This document shows positions 8,594 to 18,500 of a DNA stretch of 64,000 bases, piece by piece. The DNA comes from DASPJL01 sp035628645 (GTDB taxonomy: Bacteria; Bacteroidota; Bacteroidia; Cytophagales; Cyclobacteriaceae), in assembly GCA_035628645.1 (NCBI GenBank), contig DASPJL010000141.1:1-64000 (forward strand), written 5' to 3'. Made by a program: the position numbers and the translations under genes. Every line of letters starts with the position of its first letter. Within the stretch, counting starts at the first letter, position 1. Under the pieces are notes generated by a model that was not told the DNA's origin, made no database searches, and worked only from the letters and a program-made list of their open reading frames with translations.

Positions 8594-9343
8594 ATGAGTG
8601 AATTAATGCAATTAATCAAAGAGAGAAAACACAAATTAGAGAGCTCAAAATTAAGTTTAAGTATGAAGGATGGAAATCTTCCCGTACAGGAAAGACTTAG
8701 CTTTATACCTTCGATGCTTTTCTTTGTTATGGGATTTAAAGATGTTCTTGAAACCCTTGAAGTAAAGGATACTACAGATCCAATCCAAAAGAAAGTAAAC
8801 ACTCATTGTCTTGAGGATGAAGGACACTGGCGATGGTATCTTCATGACTTGAAGGAACTTGAGTTCAATAGTTCTTATTTAAATAATACTAAGTATAAAA
8901 TTTTCGAACTGTTATGGCATGATGATCACAAGGCTGCAAGAGAGATGATCTATCAAACCATTCATTATAGCAAGCTTTCCGCCGGCATACCCGGAGCTAA
9001 ACTAGTGATTATCGAAGTACTTGAAGCTGCTTTTGCCGCCTTCTTATCTAACATGCATAAGCTGGTAAAAGAAGCAGGTTTATTCGATACCCTTGAATAT
9101 TTTGGTAAAAGACACCAGGATCAGGAGGATAATCATTCCATTGGTAGCTGGTTGGATGAGGAGCAACATAAAAACAGTCTGGAAAAAGATATTCCTGCTG
9201 AACATATTCCATTTACACAACAAGTAATCAACAATTTATTCGATCATTTTGATGCGATGTTTGATTGCTGGTACGCAATGCAAAAACCCGTACCTGTTGA
9301 AAAGAATGTGCTTGCAGAAATATCTCAGCCTTCTTTAAGCTAG
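8594..9343 (+). CDS. Heme-oxygenase-fold (HDO/TenA-like) all-helical protein, possible diiron enzyme
   Basis: A 249-residue, almost entirely helical cytosolic protein. Candidate metal ligands follow the order seen in heme-oxygenase-like diiron oxidases: an acidic/His helix CLEDEGHWRWYLHD (Glu76, His78), EVLEAAFAAF (Glu141/Glu144), and RHQDQEDNH (His174, Glu178, His181). The E-x(n)-H-x3-E arrangement of the last two helices is typical of that superfamily, which includes N-oxygenases and fatty-acid-cleaving enzymes. The substrate is unknown. The next gene starts 24 bp after it and both precede one strong terminator, so they form a two-gene operon. Fold confidence is moderate; chemistry is inferred. 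Confidence 0.6.
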   Translation: MSELMQLIKERKHKLESSKLSLSMKDGNLPVQERLSFIPSMLFFVMGFKDVLETLEVKDTTDPIQKKVNTHCLEDEGHWRWYLHDLKELEFNSSYLNNTKYKIFELLWHDDHKAAREMIYQTIHYSKLSAGIPGAKLVIIEVLEAAFAAFLSNMHKLVKEAGLFDTLEYFGKRHQDQEDNHSIGSWLDEEQHKNSLEKDIPAEHIPFTQQVINNLFDHFDAMFDCWYAMQKPVPVEKNVLAEISQPSLS

Positions 9344-9367
9344 TTCAACAATAAAATAAAATAAATT

Positions 9368-9910
9368 ATGATTGGTATACCTAATAATGCAGAAGTAATT
9401 GGCGGTTCCGTCCAAGTAATTATTCAAGCCATGGGAAACGTAAAGGAAATGGGCTTGAGAGTTTTAAAAGAAAACGGAGTTGATACAAATGTTCCCCCTG
9501 ACGGATGGGTGAATTTGGAAAAATGGATTAATTCATTAAAAGCAATTGAAAAATCCTTTGGTCCGAATACTTTATTCATGATAGGGAAAAAAGTTCCGGA
9601 AATTATTCCATTTCCAAAACTTGATTTTGTTGCTGCTATGAATGGCATTAATGTCAACTACATAAACAGCCATAAGAATATTGACAAAACTTCCAATTAC
9701 TATAAATTCACTAAAAAAGGTGAGAAAAGTGCCATTATAGTATGTGCTAATCCTTATCCAAGTGATTTTGACAGAGGCTTGATTGCCGGTTTATCAAGAA
9801 AGTTTGCTCCTACCAATACTACCAGTCTCGTAGAAGTAGAGCTTGATACTACCCTTCCTTCAAGGAAATCGGGTGCGGTTTCTTGCACTTACAATCTTAC
9901 CTGGAAATAA
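9368..9910 (+). CDS. Unassigned 180-residue sensor-like protein with a CANPYPSDFDRG motif
   Basis: I do not firmly recognise this protein. It has an N-terminal helical half (about 1-85; NLEKWINSLKAIEKSFGPNTLFMIGKK split across it) and a beta-rich C-terminal half with CANPYPSDFDRGLIAGL at about 137-153 and a closing SGAVSCTYNLTW. The layout (helical bundle, then a small beta domain with a conserved Asp-Arg-Gly turn and a late Cys) resembles V4R or H-NOX-type ligand-binding sensor domains, but that is a resemblance only. No signal peptide. It is the second gene of the operon with the heme-oxygenase-fold protein, so the two probably act together. Confidence 0.5.
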   Translation: MIGIPNNAEVIGGSVQVIIQAMGNVKEMGLRVLKENGVDTNVPPDGWVNLEKWINSLKAIEKSFGPNTLFMIGKKVPEIIPFPKLDFVAAMNGINVNYINSHKNIDKTSNYYKFTKKGEKSAIIVCANPYPSDFDRGLIAGLSRKFAPTNTTSLVEVELDTTLPSRKSGAVSCTYNLTWK

Positions 9911-9928
9911 GTAGTTAATTTATATTTG

Positions 9929-9964
9929 AAAGATCCCGGATAGCTATATTCGGGATCTTTTTTT
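9929..9964 (+). terminator. Strong rho-independent terminator
   Basis: AAAGATCCCG at 9929-9938 pairs perfectly with CGGGATCTTT at 9951-9960 over a 12-nt loop, followed by a T run. It lies 19 bp after the second gene of the operon. Confidence 0.9.
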
Positions 9965-10084
9965 ATTAATCCTTGTCAGCAAATTTTTTAAATTCCGGTC
10001 TTCATTATTTCAAAATTCTTTATTAATACTCGTGTTAATTTGGCAACCCACCTATCTTTACGAAATATCTAACCCCTGGTATTT

Positions 10085-10948
10085 ATGAAGTATATTCTTT
10101 ACAGCATCCTGTCCGTCATTCTCCTGACTTCCTTTAACAATAACAATGAATGGACGCCCCTGTTGGATAAAGAGTTGACTAATTGGGAAACCTATTTAAG
10201 TTTCAGGCATAAAAATGGTTATAATGGAAAACCTCCCGTGGATGAATCGGACAACATAATAAAACCTATTGGTTATAACAAAGACGAAACCAACGTGTTT
10301 TCAGTAATTGAAGACAACGGAGAGCCTGTCATTAAGGTAAGTGGTGAAATTTATGGATGTCTGTATACCAAGCAGGAATACGAGAACTATCACCTTAAAT
10401 TAAAAGTGAAATGGGGAGATAAAAAATACGAACCCCGAACTGATAAACTAAAAGACTCCGGTATTTTGTACCATTCCATCGGAGATAGTGGCGTTGATTA
10501 CTGGCGTGCCTGGATGCTCTCACAAGAGTTTCAAATTATGGAAGGCCACATGGGAGATTACTGGAACATTGCCAATTCGGCAATTGATATTCGGGCCTAC
10601 CTTCCTGAAGGGCAAATGAACAGCGTGGCCAGCCTTACTCAACCCTTTCTTCCTTTTGGATCAGGAACCAATGGAGAGGGATTTTGTCTGCGTAGCGAAA
10701 ACCATGAAAGTCCTGCAGGAGAATGGACAACATTGGAACTGATTTGCTTTGAAGATAAAAGCCTGCACATAGTTAATGGTCATGTGGTAATGGTTTTACA
10801 AAATTCCCGGTTTAACGATAAAGGAAAATTTGTACCGCTTACCAAGGGAAGGATCCAATTACAAAGCGAAGCCGCCGAGACCTATTTCAAAGACATTCAG
10901 ATAAAAAACATTAAAGGCTTGCCAAAGGAGTATGCGGTTTTATTTTAG
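10085..10948 (+). CDS. Secreted DUF1080 (3-keto-disaccharide hydrolase-like) protein
   Basis: A 287-residue protein with an N-terminal signal (about 1-19). The mature part matches the DUF1080/3-keto-disaccharide hydrolase domain, a concanavalin-like jelly roll: WTPLLDKELTNWETY near the start, then YHLKLKVKWGD, GILYHSIGDSG, FQIMEGHMGDYW, GEWTTLELICF and a final GRIQLQSEAAETYFKDIQ. The family includes enzymes that hydrolyse 3-keto-glycosides and many members of unknown role. It is transcribed alone. Confidence 0.85.
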   Translation: MKYILYSILSVILLTSFNNNNEWTPLLDKELTNWETYLSFRHKNGYNGKPPVDESDNIIKPIGYNKDETNVFSVIEDNGEPVIKVSGEIYGCLYTKQEYENYHLKLKVKWGDKKYEPRTDKLKDSGILYHSIGDSGVDYWRAWMLSQEFQIMEGHMGDYWNIANSAIDIRAYLPEGQMNSVASLTQPFLPFGSGTNGEGFCLRSENHESPAGEWTTLELICFEDKSLHIVNGHVVMVLQNSRFNDKGKFVPLTKGRIQLQSEAAETYFKDIQIKNIKGLPKEYAVLF

Positions 10949-11116
10949 AAAATTAAAGTAACCACAGAGAACACGGAGAATCGCAAAGAACAAGAGTTGA
11001 AATTCTCTGTGCCCTCAGTGCTACCTCTGCACCCTCTGTGGTTAATTTTCAAAATCAATATATTCTCGATCTTCTCATTATCACATACGCACATTAACGA
11101 ATTATCAAATCAATGA
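10949..11116. repeat. Convergent gap with an ACCACAGAG-type inverted repeat
   Basis: Between two convergent genes. TAACCACAGAG at 10959-10969 is the exact reverse complement of CTCTGTGGTTA at 11034-11044, and the interior holds more purine-rich GAGAACACGGAG and pyrimidine-rich mirror segments. A related element lies in the convergent gap at 32423-32524. It could fold as a long hairpin and terminate both genes. Confidence 0.6.
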
Positions 11117-11482
11117 TCATTCTTCTATCAATCCCATAAAAGCGCCGGCAGGATCCTGAATTACCGCAAATTTTGACTTACCCATTGCTTTTGGTCCGTC
11201 TATAATTTTTCCGCCCTTGGACTTACATTTTGCTACACTACTCTCTATATTTTCGACGGTTACATAAATTAGCCATTGAGAAGGGAAATTTTTTAGTTCT
11301 CCTTTCTTATGACAAATTCCTGCAACCACTTCTTTATCCACATTAATCATGTTGAAATCATTGTATTCACCTTGATTAACATCTGAAAATGACCAGCCTG
11401 CTACTTCCGAGTAGAAGTCTCTTACTTGTGTGGCATTATCTACGGTAAGATCTTGCCAGATTATTTTTCCATATTTTTTCAT
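11117..11482 (-). CDS. VOC (glyoxalase/dioxygenase-fold) family protein
   Basis: A 121-residue protein with the two beta-alpha-beta-beta-beta halves of a vicinal-oxygen-chelate fold: WQDLTVDNATQVRDFYSEVAGW at the start (given in two overlapping motifs, DLTV and RDFY) and VTVENIESSVAKCKSKGGK with QDPAGAFMGLIEE at the end. Members of this small cytosolic type are usually annotated only as VOC proteins, since the fold covers lyases, dioxygenases and resistance proteins. No function can be assigned. Confidence 0.85.
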   Translation of the reverse strand: MKKYGKIIWQDLTVDNATQVRDFYSEVAGWSFSDVNQGEYNDFNMINVDKEVVAGICHKKGELKNFPSQWLIYVTVENIESSVAKCKSKGGKIIDGPKAMGKSKFAVIQDPAGAFMGLIEE

Positions 11483-11648
11483 AATTGTATGATATTCAAT
11501 TTTCTGATTGAGTTTCTAAATTCAAGAAAATTTTTCAATCCCGAAAAAAAGTTTGAATATGGGATCAATTAGTAAAGGAAAATAGCAGCCGGTATTAGAT
11601 TTTATCAAAAATCATTAATGAGATTGTGGGAGATACAGTTAAAATGGG

Positions 11649-11679
11649 TTGCAAAAATTAAGGAAAGAGGATACTTTCG
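11649..11679 (+). promoter_or_regulatory. Candidate sigma-A promoter for the GH43-type gene
   Basis: TTG at 11649-11651, a 20-bp spacer, then TACTTTCG at 11672-11679, one base from TAnnTTTG. It lies 39 bp upstream of the ATG. Confidence 0.5.
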
Positions 11680-11718
11680 CAGTAATTCTGATGATTTAAT
11701 TATTTATCCCTAACCCTC

Positions 11719-12756
11719 ATGTTTAGACCTTTTATCCTGATTCCCTTTTTAGCTTTGTTTATTCTAACGGGCTGTTCAAAAAAAACTACACAAGTAAAAA
11801 CATCGGGTAATCCAATCTTTGAAGGTTGGTATGCAGATCCTGAAGGGGTTATTCTAAATAATGAGTATTGGATTTTTCCTACCTATTCGGCCAGATACGA
11901 AAGTCAGGTTTTTTTAGATGCTTTTTCCTCAAAGGATTTGGTGGAATGGGAGAAACACGAAAAAATTATAGACACCTCCAGGGTGAAATGGGCCGAAAAG
12001 GCAATGTGGGCCCCCTGTGTGGTTAAGAAAGACAGCAGTTATTTCCTCTTTTTCAGCGCCAATGACATACAGACGCCGGGAAGAAAAGCATGGGATCCAG
12101 CCGTGGACGGGCCAGGTGAGCTGGGAGGGATAGGTATTGGGATTGCTTCAAACCCTGGAGGACCCTACGAAGATTATCTTAAGAAGCCATTAATTAACGC
12201 AGTGTATAATGGCGCTCAGCCTATAGATCAGTTTGTGTTCAAGGACACCGACGGAGCATATTATATTATTTATGGCGGTTGGGGACACTGCAATATCGGT
12301 CAGCTTAAAGAGGATTTTACCGGCTTGAAGCCATTTGAAGACGGAAGTATGGTGAAGGAAATAACCCCGGAAGGATATGTAGAGGGGCCCGTTATGTTTC
12401 TAAGAAATGGCTGGTATTACCTGATGTGGTCCGAAGGCAATTGGGGGGATGGTTCCTACAGTGTTTCCTATGGAAGATCAAAATCATTAACAGGGCCATT
12501 TGATAAGATGGCTACAATATTAGAAAGTGACACAACAATCGCTACCGGTGCAGGTCATCATTCCGTGATCAACATACCAAACACAGACGACTGGTACATT
12601 ATTTATCATCGCAGGCCTATACCCAATCAGGACAGGGATCATCGCGTAACCTGTATTGACAGAATGTATTTTAATGAAGATGGTACCATTGTTCCCATAA
12701 AAATGACCTTTGAAGGAGTAGAAGCCAGGGAAATTAAAGAAAACCTTAATGATTAG
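11719..12756 (+). CDS. GH43-type five-bladed beta-propeller glycosidase, lipoprotein
   Basis: A 345-residue protein with a lipoprotein signal (ILTGC, Cys19). The propeller carries the GH43-type inverting triad: Asp40 in WYADPEG as base, Asp170 in QPIDQFVF as the pKa-tuning residue, and Glu222 in GYVEGPVMF as acid. The family covers arabinosidases, xylosidases and galactosidases; substrate is not readable from sequence. It is transcribed alone from the promoter just upstream and would act at the cell surface or in the periplasm on hemicellulose- or pectin-type side chains. Confidence 0.85.
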   Translation: MFRPFILIPFLALFILTGCSKKTTQVKTSGNPIFEGWYADPEGVILNNEYWIFPTYSARYESQVFLDAFSSKDLVEWEKHEKIIDTSRVKWAEKAMWAPCVVKKDSSYFLFFSANDIQTPGRKAWDPAVDGPGELGGIGIGIASNPGGPYEDYLKKPLINAVYNGAQPIDQFVFKDTDGAYYIIYGGWGHCNIGQLKEDFTGLKPFEDGSMVKEITPEGYVEGPVMFLRNGWYYLMWSEGNWGDGSYSVSYGRSKSLTGPFDKMATILESDTTIATGAGHHSVINIPNTDDWYIIYHRRPIPNQDRDHRVTCIDRMYFNEDGTIVPIKMTFEGVEAREIKENLND

Positions 12757-12997
12757 TTGGTAGGCATAGCTCATCATTCATACAAAAAAAGTGTTTTATT
12801 GCAACGGAACGTATGGAACCTCTGATATTTTAATTCCTTTTTGTGTTACGTTATTATATGATTTCATGCGAAAACATTTCCAAAAAGAAGGAATTGTTGA
12901 ATATAGGCTAAGGAAATAACAACAATTTTTTTGCTTCCCCCACGTAATTCATTTAAAAAAATGGAACCAAATCGCATGATTTGCTCTTTTTAAAAGA

Positions 12998-13465
12998 ATG
13001 TTAGAAATATTATTTTACGCTTTTCTTCTAGGTATATCGCCATTTGGTGAAGCACGGGCAGGAATCCCTTATGCTATTCTGAATGATGTTCATATTTTAT
13101 GGGCTTTTGGGATCGGTCTTGTTTCTAACGTATTGATTTTCCCATTGTTCATGTGGCTTATTGATAATTTTAATAAAACACTTTGGCCCTATCGTTTTTA
13201 CAAAAAAAGTGTAATTAATTTGTCCCGAAGAGCTAAAAAAGGCGTAGGAAAAAGCATGCAAAAATATAGTTTTTGGGGCTTGATGATTTTTGTGATGATC
13301 CCGCTTCCAGGCACAGGCGCTTATATGGGAACATTGGCCGCCTATGTGATGAAAGTAAACCGAAAGAAGGCATTTGTCGCAATTAGCCTGGGGGTGCTGA
13401 TTTCTTGTATTTTAATGTCAGTTGCCTCTTATTTTGGTAATATAGGACTTGACTTATTATTTTAA
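12998..13465 (+). CDS. Small multidrug export protein (COG2426 family)
   Basis: A 155-residue integral membrane protein with about four hydrophobic segments. The family signature is visible: LLGISPFGEARAGIPYA at the N-terminus (the first helix ends in an E-x-R-x-x-I-P motif) and FVMIPLPGTGAYMGTLAA in the third segment. Family members are annotated as small multi-drug exporters, though experimental support is thin. It is an isolated gene. Confidence 0.85.
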   Translation: MLEILFYAFLLGISPFGEARAGIPYAILNDVHILWAFGIGLVSNVLIFPLFMWLIDNFNKTLWPYRFYKKSVINLSRRAKKGVGKSMQKYSFWGLMIFVMIPLPGTGAYMGTLAAYVMKVNRKKAFVAISLGVLISCILMSVASYFGNIGLDLLF

Positions 13466-13579
13466 ATAATTAATTAAGTTCAAGTATTAAAAGGTTATAA
13501 ATCCGTGAAGTTTTAAATAAAATATTCTTATTTTGGTTGATATTGGCTGATCAAAATTTTATTTGTTAACGATACCAAA

Positions 13580-13993
13580 ATGAAAACCTTAACATTGATC
13601 CTTTTTCTATTCACTTTTGCCCTTTCAGCCAATGCTCAAAATAGGGCAGGGATTGTAGGAGACTGGCACGTCAAGGTTTTTGAAGACCACGAAAACGGAC
13701 AGAATTATTATACCAATGTTGATTTTAAAGCCAGGGTTAACTTTTCAAAGGGTGGTCTTTATCGAGGTTCCAGGTTATGTAATGGCATTGGGGGCGTCTA
13801 TAAAATAGAAGGCAATACGCTGCAGTTCATGCAAAGTGGTTCTTTTACAAAAATCAATTGTACCGGTGCAAATGCTGCCATTGAAAATGCTTTTCGTGCT
13901 TTTAACCAGCAGTTAACCCTTGAAGAAGAAGGATCTGATTTTTATATAATTTTGCCAGGAAAATTTAAAATGCTCTTATCCAGGTTTCCCTGA
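13580..13993 (+). CDS. Small secreted META-domain-like protein
   Basis: A 137-residue protein with a clear signal peptide (about 1-19, cleavage after ANA). The mature part starts AGIVGDWHVKVF and contains a glycine-rich CNGIGGVYKIEGNTLQF segment followed by NCTGANAAIENAF, a pattern like the META/HslJ domain, where a C-N-x-x-x-G motif precedes a late Cys. The two cysteines could form a disulfide in the periplasm. Role unknown; convergent with the histidine kinase gene. Confidence 0.65.
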   Translation: MKTLTLILFLFTFALSANAQNRAGIVGDWHVKVFEDHENGQNYYTNVDFKARVNFSKGGLYRGSRLCNGIGGVYKIEGNTLQFMQSGSFTKINCTGANAAIENAFRAFNQQLTLEEEGSDFYIILPGKFKMLLSRFP

Positions 13994-14009
13994 TTGTTGA
14001 CCGTTATTT

Positions 14010-15077
14010 TTACCCTTTGAATGATATTATAAACTTTGTCCCTTCGTTGATTTTGCTTTCTACATTAATTTTTCCTCCTAAACTGGTAATGTGATTGTAA
14101 ACTAAATATAGACCTATACCCTTACTATCGGCATGGTCATGAAACTTTTGATTCAATCCGAAAATCTTGTCTTTTACCTTTTCCATATCAAATCCTAACC
14201 CATTGTCGGCAAAAATTAATTGGTCAATTCCATTAATTTTTTCAGAATGAATGGATATAACAGGCAGACAATCAGGTTTTGCATATTTTATAGAATTTGT
14301 AATAAAGTTTAAGAACACGCTTTCGAGGTAAACTTTATTAAATTTAATTTTACCTAATTTAGAAAAATCAGCATGGAGGGTAACGTTTGAGGATTTAATT
14401 AAAGAGCTAATGGATTGAAGGACATAACTCAGACATTCGTTTAAATCTAGTTCTTCAACATTTGCTGATAAACTGTTCTTTTCACCTAAAGCATCCACAT
14501 ATGTATTGAGTGATCTTTTTAACTTCACGCCTGCTAATTTTAAAATCTCTAACAATTCAACTGTTTCCTCGTCATTGACTTTGGAAGTCTCTATCAGTTC
14601 CAAAACCGACAATAAATTATTGACTGGCGATCTTAAATCATGCGTGGTAGTATAGTTCATCTGCCTAAGATCCTTGTTTATCTTCGTAAGATCGGCAAGC
14701 AATGCATTTCTTTCTTCCTCCTGTTTCTTTTTGTGCGTAATGTTTTTAGCTATGGCAAATACCAACTGATCGCTCTCAATAGGAAGAGAAGTCCAGGAAA
14801 GCCACACAATTTCTCCCTTTTTGGTTACATACCTATTTTCAAAATTTAAAAGCGGTTTGGATCTGGTAAGTTCCTTGCGGAGTTTCGCTGTTATTTCCTT
14901 GTCGTCTTCGTACACAAAGTCATTGATAGGCCTTGCATATAATTCCTCCATGGTATAACCAAACAGGTTAGAAACAGCAGGATTTATCTTTTTAAAATAA
15001 CCATCAAACCCTGCTATACACAACAAGTCCGGAGATAATTCGAAGAAAAGTTCAAATTTGAAGTTTGTTTCATTCAT
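14010..15077 (-). CDS. PAS-domain sensor histidine kinase
   Basis: A 355-residue kinase from the ATG at 15077; a GTG at 15170 would add 31 residues with no recognisable content. Residues about 8-115 are a PAS domain with PAC-type tail (ENRYVTKKGEIVWLSWTSLP). The phospho-acceptor is His146 in the H-box TTHDLRSPVNN. The ATPase domain shows the N-box NFITNSIKYA, G1 DNGLGFD and G2 GIGLYLV. No membrane segment or partner response regulator is present beside it, so it is a cytosolic orphan whose ligand is unknown. Confidence 0.92.
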   Translation of the reverse strand: MNETNFKFELFFELSPDLLCIAGFDGYFKKINPAVSNLFGYTMEELYARPINDFVYEDDKEITAKLRKELTRSKPLLNFENRYVTKKGEIVWLSWTSLPIESDQLVFAIAKNITHKKKQEEERNALLADLTKINKDLRQMNYTTTHDLRSPVNNLLSVLELIETSKVNDEETVELLEILKLAGVKLKRSLNTYVDALGEKNSLSANVEELDLNECLSYVLQSISSLIKSSNVTLHADFSKLGKIKFNKVYLESVFLNFITNSIKYAKPDCLPVISIHSEKINGIDQLIFADNGLGFDMEKVKDKIFGLNQKFHDHADSKGIGLYLVYNHITSLGGKINVESKINEGTKFIISFKG

Positions 15078-15170
15078 ATATAATAAGTCTGTTATTGTAT
15101 TGTCCTGAAAAGTAATGTTATTTGTAGTTTGCTGTTTGTGGATTGCAGCTGGTTTGAGGATTTTACACAC

Positions 15171-15582
15171 TAAGTTTTTCTAATACTACAAAATTTATTG
15201 GATTTTTACCCTATCAGATATTTATTGGTTAATTTTTTTTCTCCTATCAAAGCGCATTTTTAGGTCCATTGAACTTTTTCTAGTCTGATTTTCCTTTTCG
15301 CCAATCTAGAAGATATTTAAAATTCTCTTCGGAGGGAATTATTTTTGACAATAACAATGGTTTTGTTCGTCAACGCGGATTGTTGGTTTTTCCTCCCAAC
15401 TTCCCACTTTCATCTACCATAAAATCAATCCTCCCGTAGTCATCCCGTACTTGTTTTTTTCTGAATTCTGCCCCTTGTTCCAATCTTTCAACTTCTTTGT
15501 CAAGAGGCTGTTTTATGGTTTTTTAATGCCTTACTAAAGCAATTGATCTTAATTTATTTTTCACCCATTAACCCTTTAATTT
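15171..15582. other. Intergenic region with no recognised feature
   Basis: A 412-bp divergent gap between the kinase and the GH16 gene. It must carry both promoters, but I see no clear -7 element, hairpin or ORF with support. Confidence 0.4.
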
Positions 15583-18500
15583 ATGAAAAAAATAATTTTT
15601 CTCTTTGTAGGGTTATGCATCAGCATAACCGCCCAATGCCAAACCTGGAATCTGGTTTGGAGTGATGAATTTAATGGAACAACCTTAGATCAGTCTAACT
15701 GGAACTATGAAACCGGTACCGGGGTAAATGGTGACTTTGGAACAGGGCAGTTAGACCGAGCTACTGACCGGCCTGAAAATGTTGCGATAGAACAGGGTAT
15801 TGCCGGTGCAAATGGTGGGGCCCTTAGAATTACCACTCGAAAAGAAACCTTTATGGACCGAAACTACACAAGTGGTAGAATCAATTCCAACAATAAGGCT
15901 TCATGGGGTCCAAACCATCGGATAGTTGCAAGGGTGTGGCCAAAAGGCGTACGATATATGGGACAAGGGTTTGCATTTTGGATGATGCCGGATGAAATAC
16001 CACAAGGCCAGAGCAATATCAGTTGGCCACAGGGCGGGGAAATTGATATTATGGAATACGTGGGTTCAATGCCTGCTCATAATCTTGGATCTACCCATTA
16101 TGCCTGGGATTGGAACAACAATCAATGGGCCGACTGGAACCATGGACATCAGGGCGGCTATTATAGCTTTGCCGACCAACAAGCGCCGGATAGTCCGGAA
16201 TGGATAAGGGTGGATTTAGGCTCAATCCATAATGTAAACCGCGTAGTATTGAATTGGGAAAATACGGGTAAAACATTCCAGATTCAAACCTCTACAGATG
16301 GTACCACCTGGTCAACAGCCTATTCTACCACATCAGGAGATGGAGGCATTGATGACCTTGCTTTTTCTGCCCGAAATGCACGTTTTGTCAGAATGTATGG
16401 AATGCAAAGATCCAATGATTGGGGGTATGCATTGTATGAGTTTCAGGTATTCGCTGGATCTGCAACGAATATAGCATTGAACCGGCCTGCAACAACCTCA
16501 TCTTCACAGGGAACGGATGTAGGTCCCGGATATGCTTTTGACGGAAATACTTCTACCCGTTGGAGCAGTTCTTTACGTAATCCTGAATATCAATGCTGCA
16601 ATCCTTCTTCCTCAACAGACCCAAATGTGGCTGCGAATGGATGGCATACTTATGGAATTAACTGGTATTCTGATCGCATGGAATTCTTTGTGGATGACAA
16701 TGTATATCATATTCATTATTTTAATGATGGGGCAGCATTTGCAGCAGATGGTGAAAACCAGGCTGAGGTACAAATGGTTAACGGAAAAAGAGTGAGGAAG
16801 TCGGAGTTTTCAAACCTCTATCCTGAATGGCATCCTTTTGAACATAAAATGTATGCTATTTTATCTGCTGGCGTAGGAGGAGGGGGGCAGACGTACGGAG
16901 GCCCAATTGTTAACGAAGCTGTATTCCCAGCAGATGTATATATTGACTGGGTAAGGGTATATTCAAATGGCCAGACCTTTAATCCACCGCCCTCTGTAAA
17001 TCTAACGGCACCTACAGGAATTGAGACATATCCAGCACCTGCTTCTATAAATCTTACTGCAACCGCATCCGATTTGGATGGTGGCGCGATAAGTTCTGTA
17101 TCCTTTTATAATGGAACTACTTTAATTGGGACGGATAATTCAGCCCCCTACAGTTTCAACTGGACTAACGTATTAGCAGGAAATTATACAATTTCAGCAA
17201 GAGCAACGGATAACGGAGGAGCAACTTCTAATTCTAATTCCGTGATCGTCGCAGTGAATGGAGCAGGTTCAAATCTTGCTTTAAACCGACCTGGAACAGC
17301 CTCTTCCGTAACGGGTACCTTTATTGCATCCAACGCATTTGATGCCAGCCCAACCACAAGGTGGGAAAGTGAATATTCAGATCCTCAATGGATTTATGTT
17401 GATCTGGGGAATACTTATGATATTAATAGGGTGAAAATTGATTGGGAAACGGCAATGGCAAAAGATTATCAGGTTCAGGTCTCTTCCAACACTACCTCCT
17501 GGACAACAATCAGGACGGTTACAAATAATTCAACAGCAGTCAATGACCTTACAGGTTTGACAGGCTCGGGCAGGTATATAAGGATTTATGGTACGGCACG
17601 GACAACATCCTATGGATATTCGATTTTGAGCATGGAAGTATATGGAAGCGGAGGAACCACAAATACTCCTCCTACTGTCAGTATTTCAGCTCCGTCAGAC
17701 GATGCAACTTTTACCGCGCCTGCAAACATTAATATTACTGCCAATGCTTCTGACCTTGATGGGTCGGTAACTCAAGTGCAATTTTATAACGGCAGTACAT
17801 TACTTGGAACTGATGCTTCCAATCCCTTTGCTTTTAATTGGACAAATGTAGCGGCAGGAACTTATACTATTACAGCCAAAGCAACAGATGACGGAGGATT
17901 AACCACCATATCCTCAGAAATAAACATAACCGTAAATGGAACAGGCTCCGCAAATCTTGCTTTGAATAAAACTACCACAGTTTCATCTACCGAAAACGCA
18001 GGCACTCCAGGCGCAGATGCAGTAGACGGAATAAGCAACACACGCTGGGCAAGCGCTTTCTCCGATCCTCAATGGATTTATGTAGATCTGGGCGCGACTT
18101 ATAACATCAACAGGGTAAAAATAACCTGGGAAAATGCTTACGGTAAAGATTATCAAATTCAGGCATCCACTAACGCTTCCACCTGGACAACCATAAAAAC
18201 GGTAACCGGAAATACCTCTTTAATTAATGATCAAACAGGGTTATCAGGCAGCGGAAGATATGTAAGAATCTATGGAACAGCGAGAGGCACAGGTTGGGGA
18301 TATTCCATATTTGAATTGGAAGTATATGGAACAACAGGCTCGGGCGATGGAGAATCTATTCCTGGCAAGATTCAGGCTGAAAGCTATGATATGATGAATG
18401 GTGTACAAACAGAGACTACTGCTGATACGGATGGAGGACAAAATGTAGGTTGGATTGACGCTGGAGATTGGATGGATTATCACGTAACAGTTAATTCTAC

